This document shows, in pieces, positions 7,970 through 16,270 of a stretch of 64,000 nt of DNA. The notes beneath the pieces were generated by a model. That model searched no databases. It was not told the origin of the DNA and saw nothing but the letters and a program-made list of their open reading frames with translations. Numbering within the stretch: position 1 is the first letter of the stretch; the number at the start of each line of letters is the position of its first letter. The position numbers were made by a program, and so were the translations under genes. Source of the stretch: Streptococcus salivarius (GTDB taxonomy: Bacteria; Bacillota; Bacilli; Lactobacillales; Streptococcaceae); the NCBI RefSeq assembly GCF_009738225.1, contig NZ_CP018187.1, positions 940,501 to 1,004,500 on the forward strand, given 5' to 3'.

Positions 7970-9631
7970 ATGAGCGATATTAAAATTATTGCCCTAGGTG
8001 GAGTACGTGAAAATGCTAAGAACCTCTATATTGTTGAGATTAACGACTCTATCTTTATCTTGGATGCTGGTCTAAAGTATCCTGAAAATGAACAACTAGG
8101 TGTTGACTTTGTCATCCCTAACTTAGATTACTTGATTGAAAATAGAAATCGTATCCAAGGGATTTTCTTAACTCACGGACACGCTGATGCCATTGGTGCC
8201 CTACCTTATATCTTACAAGAAGTCAAAGCACCAGTCTTTGGATCATCACTCACAATCGAGTTAGCTAAACTTTTTGTCAAGAATGCTGGCGTTAAGAAAT
8301 TCAACAATTTCCATGTTATTGACGCAGAAACTGAAATTGAATTTGAAGATGCTGAGGTTTCATTCTTCAAAACAACTCACTCAATTCCAGAATCAATGGG
8401 GATTGTTCTTGGTACTGACCAGGGCAATATTGTCTATACAGGTGACTTCAAGTTTGACCAAGCTGCCCGTCCTTACTACAAAACTGATTTAGGTCGTTTG
8501 GCTGAAATCGGACGTGAAGGTGTTTTGGCCCTCTTGTCAGACTCAGCAAATGCGACAAGTACGGAACAAACAGCTTCTGAAGCAGAAGTTGGCCAAGAAA
8601 TTGACCAAGTAATTGCTGATGCAGAAGGACGTGTTATTGTTGCTGCAGTTGCCTCAAACTTGGTACGTATTCAACAAGTCTTTGATTCAGCTGCTGATCA
8701 CGGACGTCGTGTTGTTCTTACTGGTTTTGACGTAGAAAATATTGTCCGCACAGCCATTCGTCTCAAAAAATTGACTGTGGAGCATGAGAAACTTATTGTC
8801 AAACCAAAAGACATGAACAAGTTCGAAGACCACGAGTTAATTATCCTCGAAAATGGTCGTATGGGTGAACCAATCGATGGCCTTCAAAAGATGGCTGTTG
8901 GTCGTCACCGTTACGTTCAAATCAAGGATGGAGATTTGGTTTATATCGTAACAACTCCAAGCATTGCTAAGGAAGCCGTAGTGGCACGTGTCAACAACGC
9001 TATCTATAAAGCTGGTGGAACTGTTAAGATGATTACTCAGAGCCTTCGTGTTTCTGGACATGCCAATGCTCGCGAACTTCAGTTGATGATTAACCTCCTT
9101 CGTCCACAGTATCTCTTCCCTGTCCAAGGGGAGTACCGTGACCTTCAAGCTCATGCAGAGTTAGCCTTGGAAGTTGGTATTCTCCCAGAAAATATTTATA
9201 TCGTTAAACGCGGGGATATCATGCACTTGTCAGAGGATCAAGGTTTCCTTCATGAAGGAGCTGTCCCAGCTGGTGATGTTATGATTGATGGTAATGCCAT
9301 TGGTGATGTGGGTAATATCGTCCTTCGTGACCGCAAGGTCTTGTCTGAAGATGGTATCTTTATCGTAGCTATCACTGTTAACAAGAAGGAACGTAAGATT
9401 GTCTCTAAAGCGCGTGTGAATACACGTGGGTTCGTTTATGTGAAGAAGAGCCGTGACATTCTCCGTGAGGCTGCTGACATTGTCAATGCTACCGTTGAAA
9501 ATTACTTGGCAGGAGACAGCTTCGACTGGGGTGAACTTAAAGGTGCCGTCCGAGACGATGTGGCTAAGTTCCTCTTTGACCAAACCAAACGTCGCCCTGC
9601 AATCCTTCCAGTAGTCATGGAAGTCCGCTAA
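7970..9631 (+). CDS. rnjB: Ribonuclease J2
   Basis: 553 residues: metallo-beta-lactamase fold, inserted beta-CASP domain and C-terminal RNase J domain, full length for the family. RNase J takes part in 5'-3' and endonucleolytic mRNA decay and rRNA maturation, as J1-J2 complexes. The metal-binding motif is HGHADAIG (residues 69-76) rather than HGHEDHIG, and the later motif is SGHANA; a histidine ligand and the neighbouring acidic residue are changed. That pattern is the mark of the weakly active J2 paralogue, so I call rnjB rather than rnjA. SD AAAAAGGAGAAAA precedes the ATG. It is transcribed alone from the promoter inside the previous terminator. Confidence 0.85.
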   Translation: MSDIKIIALGGVRENAKNLYIVEINDSIFILDAGLKYPENEQLGVDFVIPNLDYLIENRNRIQGIFLTHGHADAIGALPYILQEVKAPVFGSSLTIELAKLFVKNAGVKKFNNFHVIDAETEIEFEDAEVSFFKTTHSIPESMGIVLGTDQGNIVYTGDFKFDQAARPYYKTDLGRLAEIGREGVLALLSDSANATSTEQTASEAEVGQEIDQVIADAEGRVIVAAVASNLVRIQQVFDSAADHGRRVVLTGFDVENIVRTAIRLKKLTVEHEKLIVKPKDMNKFEDHELIILENGRMGEPIDGLQKMAVGRHRYVQIKDGDLVYIVTTPSIAKEAVVARVNNAIYKAGGTVKMITQSLRVSGHANARELQLMINLLRPQYLFPVQGEYRDLQAHAELALEVGILPENIYIVKRGDIMHLSEDQGFLHEGAVPAGDVMIDGNAIGDVGNIVLRDRKVLSEDGIFIVAITVNKKERKIVSKARVNTRGFVYVKKSRDILREAADIVNATVENYLAGDSFDWGELKGAVRDDVAKFLFDQTKRRPAILPVVMEVR

Positions 9632-9717
9632 TAACTGACTAACACATAAGAGTGTGAGCGTACCGCTTGCACCATAGACATTGAGGAAAGTCTCAACAAG
9701 ACTTTGTTTTAAAATCA

Positions 9718-9742
9718 AAAGCTGGGGTGTCCCAGCTTTTCT
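9718..9742 (+). terminator. Terminator after rnjB
   Basis: AAAGCTGGG-GTGT-CCCAGCTTTT hairpin with a short T-run, 25 bases before the esterase start. Confidence 0.7.
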
Positions 9743-9765
9743 AACATTAAGAAAGGAAAATACAA

Positions 9766-10548
9766 ATGGCTTTTTTTCAAATTGAATACTCATCAGATGT
9801 TCTAGGACAATACCGCCAAGTGGATGTCATCTATCCAGATCGTGATCAGATTGCTGAAACGGAAAGTGATACGGACATCCCAGTTCTCTATCTCCTTCAT
9901 GGCATGGGGGGCAATCATAATTCTTGGGCCTTCCGTACCAATATTCAGCGTCTCCTTCGTAAGACTAATCTCATTGTTATTATGCCTAACTCTGAAAATG
10001 GCTGGTATACAAATACCAATTACGGGGTTAAGTATTACGATGCCATTGCTAAGGAGCTTCCTCAAGTCATGCAACGTTTCTTCCCTAGTATGACTAAGAA
10101 GCGTGAAAAGACCTTTATCGCTGGACTTTCTATGGGTGGCTATGGTTCTTTCAAACTAGCCTTAACGACAAATAACTTTGCTTGTGCGGGTTCCTTCTCT
10201 GGTGCCCTTGGATTATCAGTAGAGATGATTACAGATGAAACGAGTGAGTCTAAGGAATACTGGCAAGGTGTCTTTGGCGATTTGGAAGGAAAAGACATTG
10301 AGCAGCACAAATTGGTTAACCTAGCCAAACAACATGACAAGAAAACCAAATTCTTTGCCTGGTGTGGCCTTGAGGATTTCCTTTTTGATTCTCAAGATAA
10401 GGCAGTTGCTGATTTGAAGGCCCTTGGTTTAGACATTGACTACCGAACAGACCATGGAAGACATGAGTGGTATTACTGGGAAAAACAACTAGAAGCCTAC
10501 TTAGAATGGTTACCTATTGATTACGTTAAAGAAGAACGTTTGTCTTAA
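9766..10548 (+). CDS. estA: Tributyrin-type esterase (alpha/beta hydrolase)
   Basis: 260-residue cytoplasmic alpha/beta hydrolase of the esterase D/EstA family. The oxyanion region [12 protein letters not shown] (about residues 44-55) and nucleophile elbow GLSMGG (near 124) are intact, with a C-terminal catalytic His in DHGRHEW and Asp in the GLEDFLFD region. EstA of lactic acid bacteria hydrolyses short-chain acyl esters such as tributyrin, and its pneumococcal relative deacetylates sugars. SD GAAAGGAAAA precedes the ATG. It appears monocistronic between two hairpin/promoter regions. Confidence 0.85.
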   Translation: MAFFQIEYSSDVLGQYRQVDVIYPDRDQIAETESDTDIPVLYLLHGMGGNHNSWAFRTNIQRLLRKTNLIVIMPNSENGWYTNTNYGVKYYDAIAKELPQVMQRFFPSMTKKREKTFIAGLSMGGYGSFKLALTTNNFACAGSFSGALGLSVEMITDETSESKEYWQGVFGDLEGKDIEQHKLVNLAKQHDKKTKFFAWCGLEDFLFDSQDKAVADLKALGLDIDYRTDHGRHEWYYWEKQLEAYLEWLPIDYVKEERLS

Positions 10549-10609
10549 TAGGTCAAGTTTGTAACATCTTATCAAAGAGATGATAAAAGCTTAAAGTGGT
10601 ATTTTTTGC

Positions 10610-10638
10610 TTGTCAGAACTATTAGAGCTTGATATACT
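10610..10638 (+). promoter_or_regulatory. Promoter of the metalloprotease operon
   Basis: TTGTCA, 17 bases, TATACT with an upstream TGa extension, about 30 bases before the start codon. A near-consensus vegetative promoter. Confidence 0.7.
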
Positions 10639-10667
10639 AGGGGAAGTTTCGAAAAGGAGGCTCAATA

Positions 10668-11387
10668 ATGAAAAAATTATTCAGAGTAATCTTCTATATT
10701 CCCAAACTTCTTTTACAATTTATTTGGAATCTTATTTGGGCTATATTTAAACTTGCCCTAGTCCTAGCCCTTATTGGTTATGGACTCGTCTACTATGCCA
10801 ATAATTCTTCAAGTACCTTAGCCACAAACATTAATCAAGCCTTTCATCAAGTAGAACTAGGTTTTAGTGGTACCAGTACTAGTGACGTTGAGAAAGTTGT
10901 CTCTAACCTATCAACGACTGATACCATTCCAGAGTCTAATGGAGCTAGATGGGCGCAAAATACAGCTAGCATCTATATACAATCTACAGATGAAACCTTG
11001 GTAGCAGCTTATAAGGAAGCTATTACTAACTGGAATAACACGGGTGCTTTCATCTTTACTTTAACTGATGATGCTTCAACAGCTGATATTGTTGCGACTG
11101 ACTATTCCGATGCGAATTCACAGGCAGCAGGTTTAGCAGACACTCAAACCAATGTTTTGACCAATCGCATCACTCATGTAGATGTGAAGTTGAACCGTTA
11201 TTTCCTCTTGAATAGTGATTTTGGTTATACTCACAAGCGTATTGTGAATACGGCTGAACACGAATTGGGACATGCCATTGGCTTAGACCATGATGACTCT
11301 AAGACATCCGTTATGCAATCAGCAGGATCTTATTACGGGATTCAACAGGTGGATATTGATACGGTCCATGCTCTCTATGCGAATTAA
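10668..11387 (+). CDS. Membrane-anchored matrixin-like zinc metalloprotease
   Basis: 239 residues. Residues about 15-45 form a hydrophobic N-terminal anchor, followed by a Ser/Thr-rich linker and a compact metalloprotease domain. The zinc motif HELGHAIGLDHD (about residues 198-209) is the metzincin HExxHxxGxxH pattern, and the following SVMQ supplies the Met-turn. The catalytic domain should face outside the cell. It resembles the small matrixin (M10/M57-like) proteases of streptococci; its substrate is unknown. SD AAAGGAGG precedes ATG. A small membrane-protein gene follows 11 bases later and is probably co-transcribed. Confidence 0.8.
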   Translation: MKKLFRVIFYIPKLLLQFIWNLIWAIFKLALVLALIGYGLVYYANNSSSTLATNINQAFHQVELGFSGTSTSDVEKVVSNLSTTDTIPESNGARWAQNTASIYIQSTDETLVAAYKEAITNWNNTGAFIFTLTDDASTADIVATDYSDANSQAAGLADTQTNVLTNRITHVDVKLNRYFLLNSDFGYTHKRIVNTAEHELGHAIGLDHDDSKTSVMQSAGSYYGIQQVDIDTVHALYAN

Positions 11388-11398
11388 GGAGGGGAGTC

Positions 11399-11770
11399 AT
11401 GCGCTATTTGAAATGCCTTGCTAGACGTTACCCCATGCAAACCTTCCTTTTTCTTTTCAATGCTGGGGTCTTTACTTGGTTGCAAACAACAGGAACCATG
11501 ATTGCCAATCGTTTGGGACTATCAGGTGATGGTATTTGGATTTATATTCCCAATTGGGTAAAAACGCTGACCAGTCATTCCATACAGAGTATTCAAACCC
11601 TATACGGGGCCTCTGGTTGGAGTTGGTTAATCACCTCTATGCTTCTCACTTGGCTCTTGACTTTTCTGAGAGGTCTCATGAGAGCAGTGATTCTCATTCT
11701 GATAGTTGGTCTTGGCTTATGGCTAGTCTATCGACACTTTGAACTCTTACAAAATCTAAAACTGTCCTGA
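11399..11770 (+). CDS. Small membrane protein of unknown function
   Basis: 123 residues with an N-terminal basic segment, a hydrophobic stretch near 15-35, an amphipathic middle and two hydrophobic stretches near 75-115. I recognise no family. GGAGGGGAG directly before ATG gives good translation. It sits 11 bases after the metalloprotease gene and shares its terminator, so a partner, chaperone or substrate role for that protease is a reasonable guess only. Confidence 0.65.
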   Translation: MRYLKCLARRYPMQTFLFLFNAGVFTWLQTTGTMIANRLGLSGDGIWIYIPNWVKTLTSHSIQSIQTLYGASGWSWLITSMLLTWLLTFLRGLMRAVILILIVGLGLWLVYRHFELLQNLKLS

Positions 11771-11784
11771 TGGCAGTTTTTTTG
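11758..11784 (+). terminator. Terminator overlapping the stop codon
   Basis: AAAACTG-TCCTGATGG-CAGTTTTTTT. The ascending arm is inside the last codons of the small membrane protein gene. Confidence 0.7.
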
Positions 11785-11816
11785 AGTTATTAGGTCATTT
11801 ATTTTCTGAAGAAATA

Positions 11817-11825
11817 TGATATAAT
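11817..11825 (+). promoter_or_regulatory. Extended -10 promoter of the flavodoxin gene
   Basis: TGaTATAAT is a perfect extended -10; no good -35 is visible at 17 bases. Confidence 0.6.
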
Positions 11826-11854
11826 ATAGCTAATTTATTATTTTGGAGGACATT

Positions 11855-12298
11855 ATGGCTTTAGCAAAAATCGTTTATGCCAGTATGACCGGTAACACGG
11901 AAGAAATCGCAGATATCGTTGCGAAAAAATTGGAAGAATTAGGTCACACTGTAGATGTAGACGAGTGTACAACGGTTGATGCCGCTGATTTTGAAGATGC
12001 GGACATCTGTATCGTAGCGACTTACACTTATGGTGATGGTGAGTTGCCAGATGAAATCGTTGACTTTTACGAAGATTTGGCTGACCTCGACTTGTCAGGT
12101 AAAATCTTTGGTGTTGTAGGTTCAGGAGATACCTTCTACGATTATTTCTGTCATTCAGTGGATGAGTTTGAAAATCAATTCACATTCACAGGGGCGACTA
12201 AAGGTGCTGATAGCGTCAAGGTTGACCTTTCTGCTGAAGATGAAGATATCGAAAACCTCGAAGCTTTCGCTGAAAAAGTTTCAGAAGCATTAGCATAA
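11855..12298 (+). CDS. Flavodoxin
   Basis: 147-residue short-chain flavodoxin. The FMN phosphate loop SMTGNTE is near residues 9-15, the isoalloxazine loops are TYTYGDGELP and GSGDTFYDYFC, and the surface is strongly acidic as usual for an electron carrier. It shuttles low-potential electrons; in streptococci flavodoxin serves isoprenoid or other biosynthetic enzymes. An upstream TTG is in frame, but that codon lies inside the TTGGAGGA ribosome binding site, so I start at ATG 11855. Own promoter and terminator. Confidence 0.9.
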   Translation: MALAKIVYASMTGNTEEIADIVAKKLEELGHTVDVDECTTVDAADFEDADICIVATYTYGDGELPDEIVDFYEDLADLDLSGKIFGVVGSGDTFYDYFCHSVDEFENQFTFTGATKGADSVKVDLSAEDEDIENLEAFAEKVSEALA

Positions 12299-12300
12299 GA

Positions 12301-12327
12301 AAAAAGCAGAGTAAAGTCTGCTTTTAT
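12301..12327 (+). terminator. Terminator after the flavodoxin gene
   Basis: AAAAAGCAGA-GTAAAG-TCTGCTTTTA hairpin immediately after the stop. Confidence 0.75.
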
Positions 12328-12349
12328 TGTAGTCAAAAATGGAGTTTTT

Positions 12350-13885
12350 ATGAATGAAATAGAAAGAGATTTTAGGACGCAATCTCAGCATCTCCTTTGG
12401 TCCGTTTGGCGAGGGCTCTTAGTGGGGGTGACAGCAGGAGCAGTAGTCAGTCTTTTTCGTTGGTTAATTGCCAAAGGAGCCGCATTTTCTGTAGCTATTT
12501 ACGAAGACGCTCTTCATAATCCACTTCTGATTCTGGGAATTGTACTTGTTAATCTCTTGATTGCCCTTTTTATTGGTTACCTTATTAAACAGGAAAAAGA
12601 CATCAAGGGCTCAGGGATTCCTCACGTTGAAGGGGAACTGATGGGGCTTCTACATCCGTCCTGGTGGTCAGTTTTATGGCGTAAATTCCTAGGTGGAGTC
12701 CTTGGGATTTCAATGGGACTGATGTTGGGACGTGAGGGGCCTAGTATTCAACTAGGTGCCATGACTGCTAAGGGATTAGCGGAGGGACTTAAGCTCTCTG
12801 CACGTGAGAAGCGTGTCTTGATTGCTGCAGGAGCAGCAGCAGGGTTATCAGCTGCCTTTAATGCCCCGATTGCTGGTCTTTTGTTTGTCGTCGAAGAAGT
12901 CTATCATCATTTCTCTCGTCATGTTTGGGTGACTGCTTTAACAGCATCTTTAGTGGCCAATGCTGTTTCCCTACGCATCTTTGGCCAGGTACCAGTCCTT
13001 GCTATGACAGAAAAATTACCCGTATTTCCTTTGAATGATTATTGGATTCTTATTGTTTTGGGGATTTTTCTAGGTGTGCTTGGATACGGTTATGAGTGGG
13101 TTGTCTTACGTATTGGTAAGGTCTACCAAGGGTTAGGGAAAATCTTCCACTTGCCATCTCATTTTCATGGCCTCTTGGCAGTTCTGTTTATCATTCCTAT
13201 TGGTCTTTATTTTCCACATCTTTTAGGTGGTGGGAATGAATTGATTCTTGCTCTAAATGGTTTACATCCTGCTCTAACTGTGGCTATCCTCTATTTGGCT
13301 ATTCGCTTTGTTTGGAGTATGTTGTCCTTTGGTTCAGGTTTTCCTGGTGGGATTTTCTTGCCGATTTTGACTCTAGGTGCTCTTTCTGGTAGCGTTTTTG
13401 CGGCAGCTTTTGAAAATCTAGGATTCTTACAAGTCAGTCAGTTCCCTATTTTTATCATTCTTGGTATGGCTGGTTATTTCGGTGCGGTATCTAAGGCACC
13501 GCTAACTGCTATGATTCTAGTAACTGAGATGGTGGGTGACCTTCACCAATTAATGACAATTGGAGTCGTAACCCTGATTGCCTATCTAGTTATGGATTTC
13601 ATGGGAGGAGAACCTGTCTATGAAGCCATGCTTCACAATCTAATCGCTCACAAACCAGAGCAAGTTGATAATATTCCGACGATGATTGACTTACCGGTTA
13701 CAGATAGTCTAGCTGGTCGATTGGTTAAGGATTTAACCTTACCTGATGGGGTTTTGATTTCCACTCAGATTTTTCAAGACCAGTCTGAAGTTGTTCATGG
13801 AGACACACGTCTAAAAGCAGGAGCAACCCTGTATCTAGTTGTTAATGAAAGTAATATCAGTCAGGTAAGAAAACTCTTTTTATAA
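12350..13885 (+). CDS. ClC-family H+/Cl- exchange transporter with TrkA-C domain
   Basis: 511 residues. Residues about 20-420 form the ClC membrane domain with the selectivity motifs GSGIPHVEG, GREGPSIQLG (gating Glu present) and GSGFPGGIFLP. The last 70 residues form a TrkA-C/RCK-C-like cytosolic ligand domain. The intact gating glutamate argues for a coupled antiporter rather than a channel; ions and ligand are inferred from the family. It is the second gene after the flavodoxin terminator, with only a weak SD (GGAG) before the ATG. Confidence 0.85.
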   Translation: MNEIERDFRTQSQHLLWSVWRGLLVGVTAGAVVSLFRWLIAKGAAFSVAIYEDALHNPLLILGIVLVNLLIALFIGYLIKQEKDIKGSGIPHVEGELMGLLHPSWWSVLWRKFLGGVLGISMGLMLGREGPSIQLGAMTAKGLAEGLKLSAREKRVLIAAGAAAGLSAAFNAPIAGLLFVVEEVYHHFSRHVWVTALTASLVANAVSLRIFGQVPVLAMTEKLPVFPLNDYWILIVLGIFLGVLGYGYEWVVLRIGKVYQGLGKIFHLPSHFHGLLAVLFIIPIGLYFPHLLGGGNELILALNGLHPALTVAILYLAIRFVWSMLSFGSGFPGGIFLPILTLGALSGSVFAAAFENLGFLQVSQFPIFIILGMAGYFGAVSKAPLTAMILVTEMVGDLHQLMTIGVVTLIAYLVMDFMGGEPVYEAMLHNLIAHKPEQVDNIPTMIDLPVTDSLAGRLVKDLTLPDGVLISTQIFQDQSEVVHGDTRLKAGATLYLVVNESNISQVRKLFL

Positions 13886-13928
13886 GCAATTCAATGGCTT
13901 GAGGCTCTTTTGTCCTCAGGTCATTTTT

Positions 13929-13936
13929 GTTATAAT
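13929..13936 (+). promoter_or_regulatory. Extended -10 promoter of the chorismate mutase gene
   Basis: TGtTATAAT, 22 bases before the chosen start. A weak GAGG / CCTC hairpin lies just before it and may end the ClC transcript. Confidence 0.55.
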
Positions 13937-13958
13937 GGAGAGAAAAAAGGAGGTCAGT

Positions 13959-14231
13959 ATGGACTTAAATGAGATTCGCCAACAGATTGACACCGTTGAT
14001 AATGAGATCGTGGCTTTGTTGGAAGAACGTATGAAATTGGTAACTCGAGTAAGTGCTTATAAACAACGCACTGGAAAGGCGATTTATGATCCCGAACGAG
14101 AGCAAGCCTTGCTAGACAAAGTAGGCGCTAGTGTTCTTAATCCCGAATATAAAGAAGCTATCGTCGCTAGTTTCGCGGATATTATGAAGCATTCACGTAC
14201 TTATCAAGCAAGTAAGCTAGAAGAAAAGTAG
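13959..14231 (+). CDS. Chorismate mutase (AroQ type)
   Basis: A 90-residue all-helical AroQ-class chorismate mutase: N-terminal helix IRQQIDTVDNEIVALLEER, then the conserved YDPEREQ-type segment. It converts chorismate to prephenate for phenylalanine and tyrosine. An upstream in-frame ATG exists (13899), but AAAGGAGG sits just before ATG 13959 and the -10 box lies between them, so the shorter form is right. It is followed 9 bases later by the CLC-F gene. Confidence 0.85.
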   Translation: MDLNEIRQQIDTVDNEIVALLEERMKLVTRVSAYKQRTGKAIYDPEREQALLDKVGASVLNPEYKEAIVASFADIMKHSRTYQASKLEEK

Positions 14232-14240
14232 GCAACTAGG

Positions 14241-15467
14241 ATGAAAGTAAGACAATTAAGTGATAGTCAAGGTCTTTCTTACTTACATTTAGTAATGTTA
14301 AGTCTTTATGCAATCTTGTTGGGGGTGCTTGTTGGGCTGATTGATGCTATTTTTGGGCGCGTACTGATAGGACTCTCGGAATTTCGTGACCACCATCTCT
14401 TTTATCTAGTCCCGGCACTTCCTTTAGCAGGTCTTTTGATAGTTTACCTTTACCAAAAGTTTGCGGGTAAGGCGGCACAGGGAATGGGCTTGATTTTCAA
14501 GGTTGGACATAATGAGGAGGATCAAGTCCCCCTAAGGTTAATTCCACTGGTGACTGTAACCACATGGCTGACCCACCTTTTCGGGGGTTCTGCAGGTCGT
14601 GAGGGAGTTGCTGTACAACTGGGGGCCACAGTTTCTCATGCTTTTAGTCTCTATTTTAAGCTCCCGAATGCTTCACGTATTTTCTTGACCATGGGTATGG
14701 CAGCTGGTTTTGGAGGACTCTTCCAAACACCAATTGCTGCGACCTTCTTTGCGCTTGAGGTCTTGACCCTAGGACAGTTAAGTCTGCCAATCTTGGTACC
14801 GACTCTTATTGCATCTTTTGTGGCGAGTACGACAAGCCATCTCTTAGGTCTTGAAAAATTTAGCCACTTTGTATCTGAAAGTTTAACTATTGACCTTGGG
14901 ACGTTTATTAAGTTAGCTCTTTTAGGTCTGGCCTTTGGTCTAGCAGGAAATCTCTTTGCTTTTCTCTTGTCACTAGCTAAAAAGAAAGTAGCAAGTCTGC
15001 TCCCAAATCCTTATTATCGTGTTCTCTTAGGAAGTGTCGTCTTAACCTGTCTTCTTTTGATTTTGTGGAAGGGACGCTATACAGGTCTTGGAACGAATTT
15101 GATTGCTTTAAGTGTTGGTGGTGGGACCATTTATCCATTGGATTGGCTCTTGAAATTGCTCTTGACCGTTTTTACCCTATCTCTTGGTTTCCAAGGAGGA
15201 GAAGTAACTCCTTTGTTTGCTATTGGAGCAAGTCTTGGTGCTGTTCTAGCACCAGTTCTAGGACTTCCAATTCCACTTGTAGCAGGTCTTGGCTATTTGT
15301 CTGTCTTTGGTAGCAGTACCAATACCCTTTTAACACCTATTTTCATTGGCGTTGAAGTCTTTGGTCCCGCTAATGCAGTCCCTTATGCGATTGTCATGGC
15401 TTTTGCTTATCTCATTAATCATAAGACGAGCATTTATGGACAACAAAAAATGCTAGAAATGCAATAA
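14241..15467 (+). CDS. CLC-F-type fluoride/proton antiporter (predicted)
   Basis: 408-residue ClC protein without a cytosolic C-terminal domain. Its motifs differ from the ClC protein at 12350: GSAGREGVAVQLGA instead of GREGPSIQ, GFQGGEVTPLF instead of GSGFPGG, and STNTLLTP near the end. These are the features of the CLC-F (EriC-F) group, which exports fluoride. The locus between chorismate mutase and rplS is also where, to my knowledge, other streptococci carry fluoride exporters (CrcB/Fluc pairs in pneumococcus, EriC1 genes in S. mutans). Substrate is inference from family and context. No fluoride riboswitch was seen upstream. Confidence 0.75.
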   Translation: MKVRQLSDSQGLSYLHLVMLSLYAILLGVLVGLIDAIFGRVLIGLSEFRDHHLFYLVPALPLAGLLIVYLYQKFAGKAAQGMGLIFKVGHNEEDQVPLRLIPLVTVTTWLTHLFGGSAGREGVAVQLGATVSHAFSLYFKLPNASRIFLTMGMAAGFGGLFQTPIAATFFALEVLTLGQLSLPILVPTLIASFVASTTSHLLGLEKFSHFVSESLTIDLGTFIKLALLGLAFGLAGNLFAFLLSLAKKKVASLLPNPYYRVLLGSVVLTCLLLILWKGRYTGLGTNLIALSVGGGTIYPLDWLLKLLLTVFTLSLGFQGGEVTPLFAIGASLGAVLAPVLGLPIPLVAGLGYLSVFGSSTNTLLTPIFIGVEVFGPANAVPYAIVMAFAYLINHKTSIYGQQKMLEMQ

Positions 15468-15472
15468 GATAC

Positions 15473-15501
15473 TAGACATTCTGATAATTTTTTGATAAGA
15501 T
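15473..15501 (+). promoter_or_regulatory. Promoter of rplS
   Basis: TAGACA, 17 bases, TAAGAT with upstream TG, just after the CLC-F stop codon. Confidence 0.45.
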
Positions 15502-15508
15502 ACTAAGA

Positions 15509-15574
15509 GTGTGTAATGGACACACAAAAATAACGGCTAATCCGCTGAGACACAGAGGTTGCTCTTAAGATTAG
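15509..15574 (+). promoter_or_regulatory. Structured leader of rplS (candidate L19 autoregulatory leader)
   Basis: The transcript should begin with hairpin GTGTGT-AATGG-ACACAC, followed by a second element closed by CTAATC (15537-15542) and GATTAG (15569-15574) with an internal AGAG-GTTG-CTCT stem, ending close to the ribosome binding site. Firmicute L19 genes have a known leader motif; I propose equivalence from position and fold only. Confidence 0.45.
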
Positions 15575-15594
15575 TAAGATAGGAGTATATAAAA

Positions 15595-15942
15595 ATGAAT
15601 CCATTGATCCAAAGTTTGACAGAAGGTCAACTTCGTACTGACATCCCATCATTCCGTCCTGGTGACACAGTTCGCGTTCACGCGAAAGTTGTCGAAGGAA
15701 CTCGCGAACGTATCCAGATCTTTGAAGGTGTAGTTATTTCACGCAAAGGTCAAGGGATCTCAGAAATGTACACAGTTCGTAAAATTTCAAGCGGTATCGG
15801 TGTAGAACGTACTTTCCCAATCCACACTCCACGTGTTGAAAAGATTGAAGTTGTACGCTACGGTAAAGTCCGCCGTGCTAAACTTTACTACTTGCGTGCT
15901 TTGCAAGGTAAAGCTGCACGTATCAAAGAAATCCGTAAATAA
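15595..15942 (+). CDS. rplS: 50S ribosomal protein L19
   Basis: 115 residues, full length, with the conserved stretches [26 protein letters not shown] and [11 protein letters not shown]19 lies at the 30S-50S interface. SD AGGAG precedes the ATG; the gene has its own promoter, leader and terminator. Confidence 0.97.
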   Translation: MNPLIQSLTEGQLRTDIPSFRPGDTVRVHAKVVEGTRERIQIFEGVVISRKGQGISEMYTVRKISSGIGVERTFPIHTPRVEKIEVVRYGKVRRAKLYYLRALQGKAARIKEIRK

Positions 15943-15958
15943 TTTACAGATTTCACAT

Positions 15959-15988
15959 AAAAAATCTGTCCTCGTGGCAGATTTTTTC
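15959..15988 (+). terminator. Terminator after rplS
   Basis: AAAAAATCTG / CAGATTTTTT hairpin; it ends only five bases before the tRNA-Arg gene, so the tRNA either uses read-through or a weak local promoter. Confidence 0.8.
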
Positions 15989-15992
15989 ATAA

Positions 15993-16064
15993 GTCCTCTT
16001 AGTTAAATGGATATAACAACTCCCTCCTAAGGAGTCGTTGCTGGTTCGATTCCGGCAGGGGACA
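15993..16064 (+). tRNA. tRNA-Arg (anticodon CCU)
   Basis: A 72-base cloverleaf: acceptor GTCCTCT / AGGGGAC with discriminator A, anticodon stem ACTCC / GGAGT enclosing CTCCTAA (anticodon CCT at 16026-16028), and T loop GGTTCGATTCC. CCA is not encoded. It reads AGG codons. In streptococci the tRNA-Arg gene next to rplS is a known target of integrative elements. Confidence 0.92.
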
Positions 16065-16200
16065 TTTTTAAGCCTTTAAGCATGCGGTTTTAAAGCGATT
16101 TGTCCACATTTGTTTTATCTTTTTATCGTTATGTTCTTTATGGGCTTTTAACGAAAAGGTTTTAAGCTAGTTTGCCCAAAATTTAAGCTAAATGTATTTG

Positions 16201-16228
16201 ACACCTATTGAATTATAGGTGTTTTTTT
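16201..16228 (+). terminator. Plus-strand terminator after tRNA-Arg
   Basis: ACACCTAT / ATAGGTGT followed by seven Ts. It probably ends the rplS-tRNA transcript. Confidence 0.75.
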
Positions 16229-16235
16229 GATAAGC

Positions 16236-16270
16236 AAAAACCCTAGTCAGGATTAGTCCTAACTAGGGTT
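16236..16270 (-). terminator. Minus-strand terminator of the Gly/Ser-rich protein gene
   Basis: AACCCTAGT / ACTAGGGTT inverted repeat; read on the minus strand it is followed by TTTTTGC. Confidence 0.7.

Noticed and set aside
9230..9793. 187-codon minus-strand ORF across the rnjB 3' end
   Set aside because: It is antisense to rnjB and its terminator; the translation has no recognisable domain.
11536..11742. 68-codon ORF inside the small membrane protein gene
   Set aside because: Out-of-frame overlap without SD; the longer frame has a strong SD and a hydrophobic pattern.
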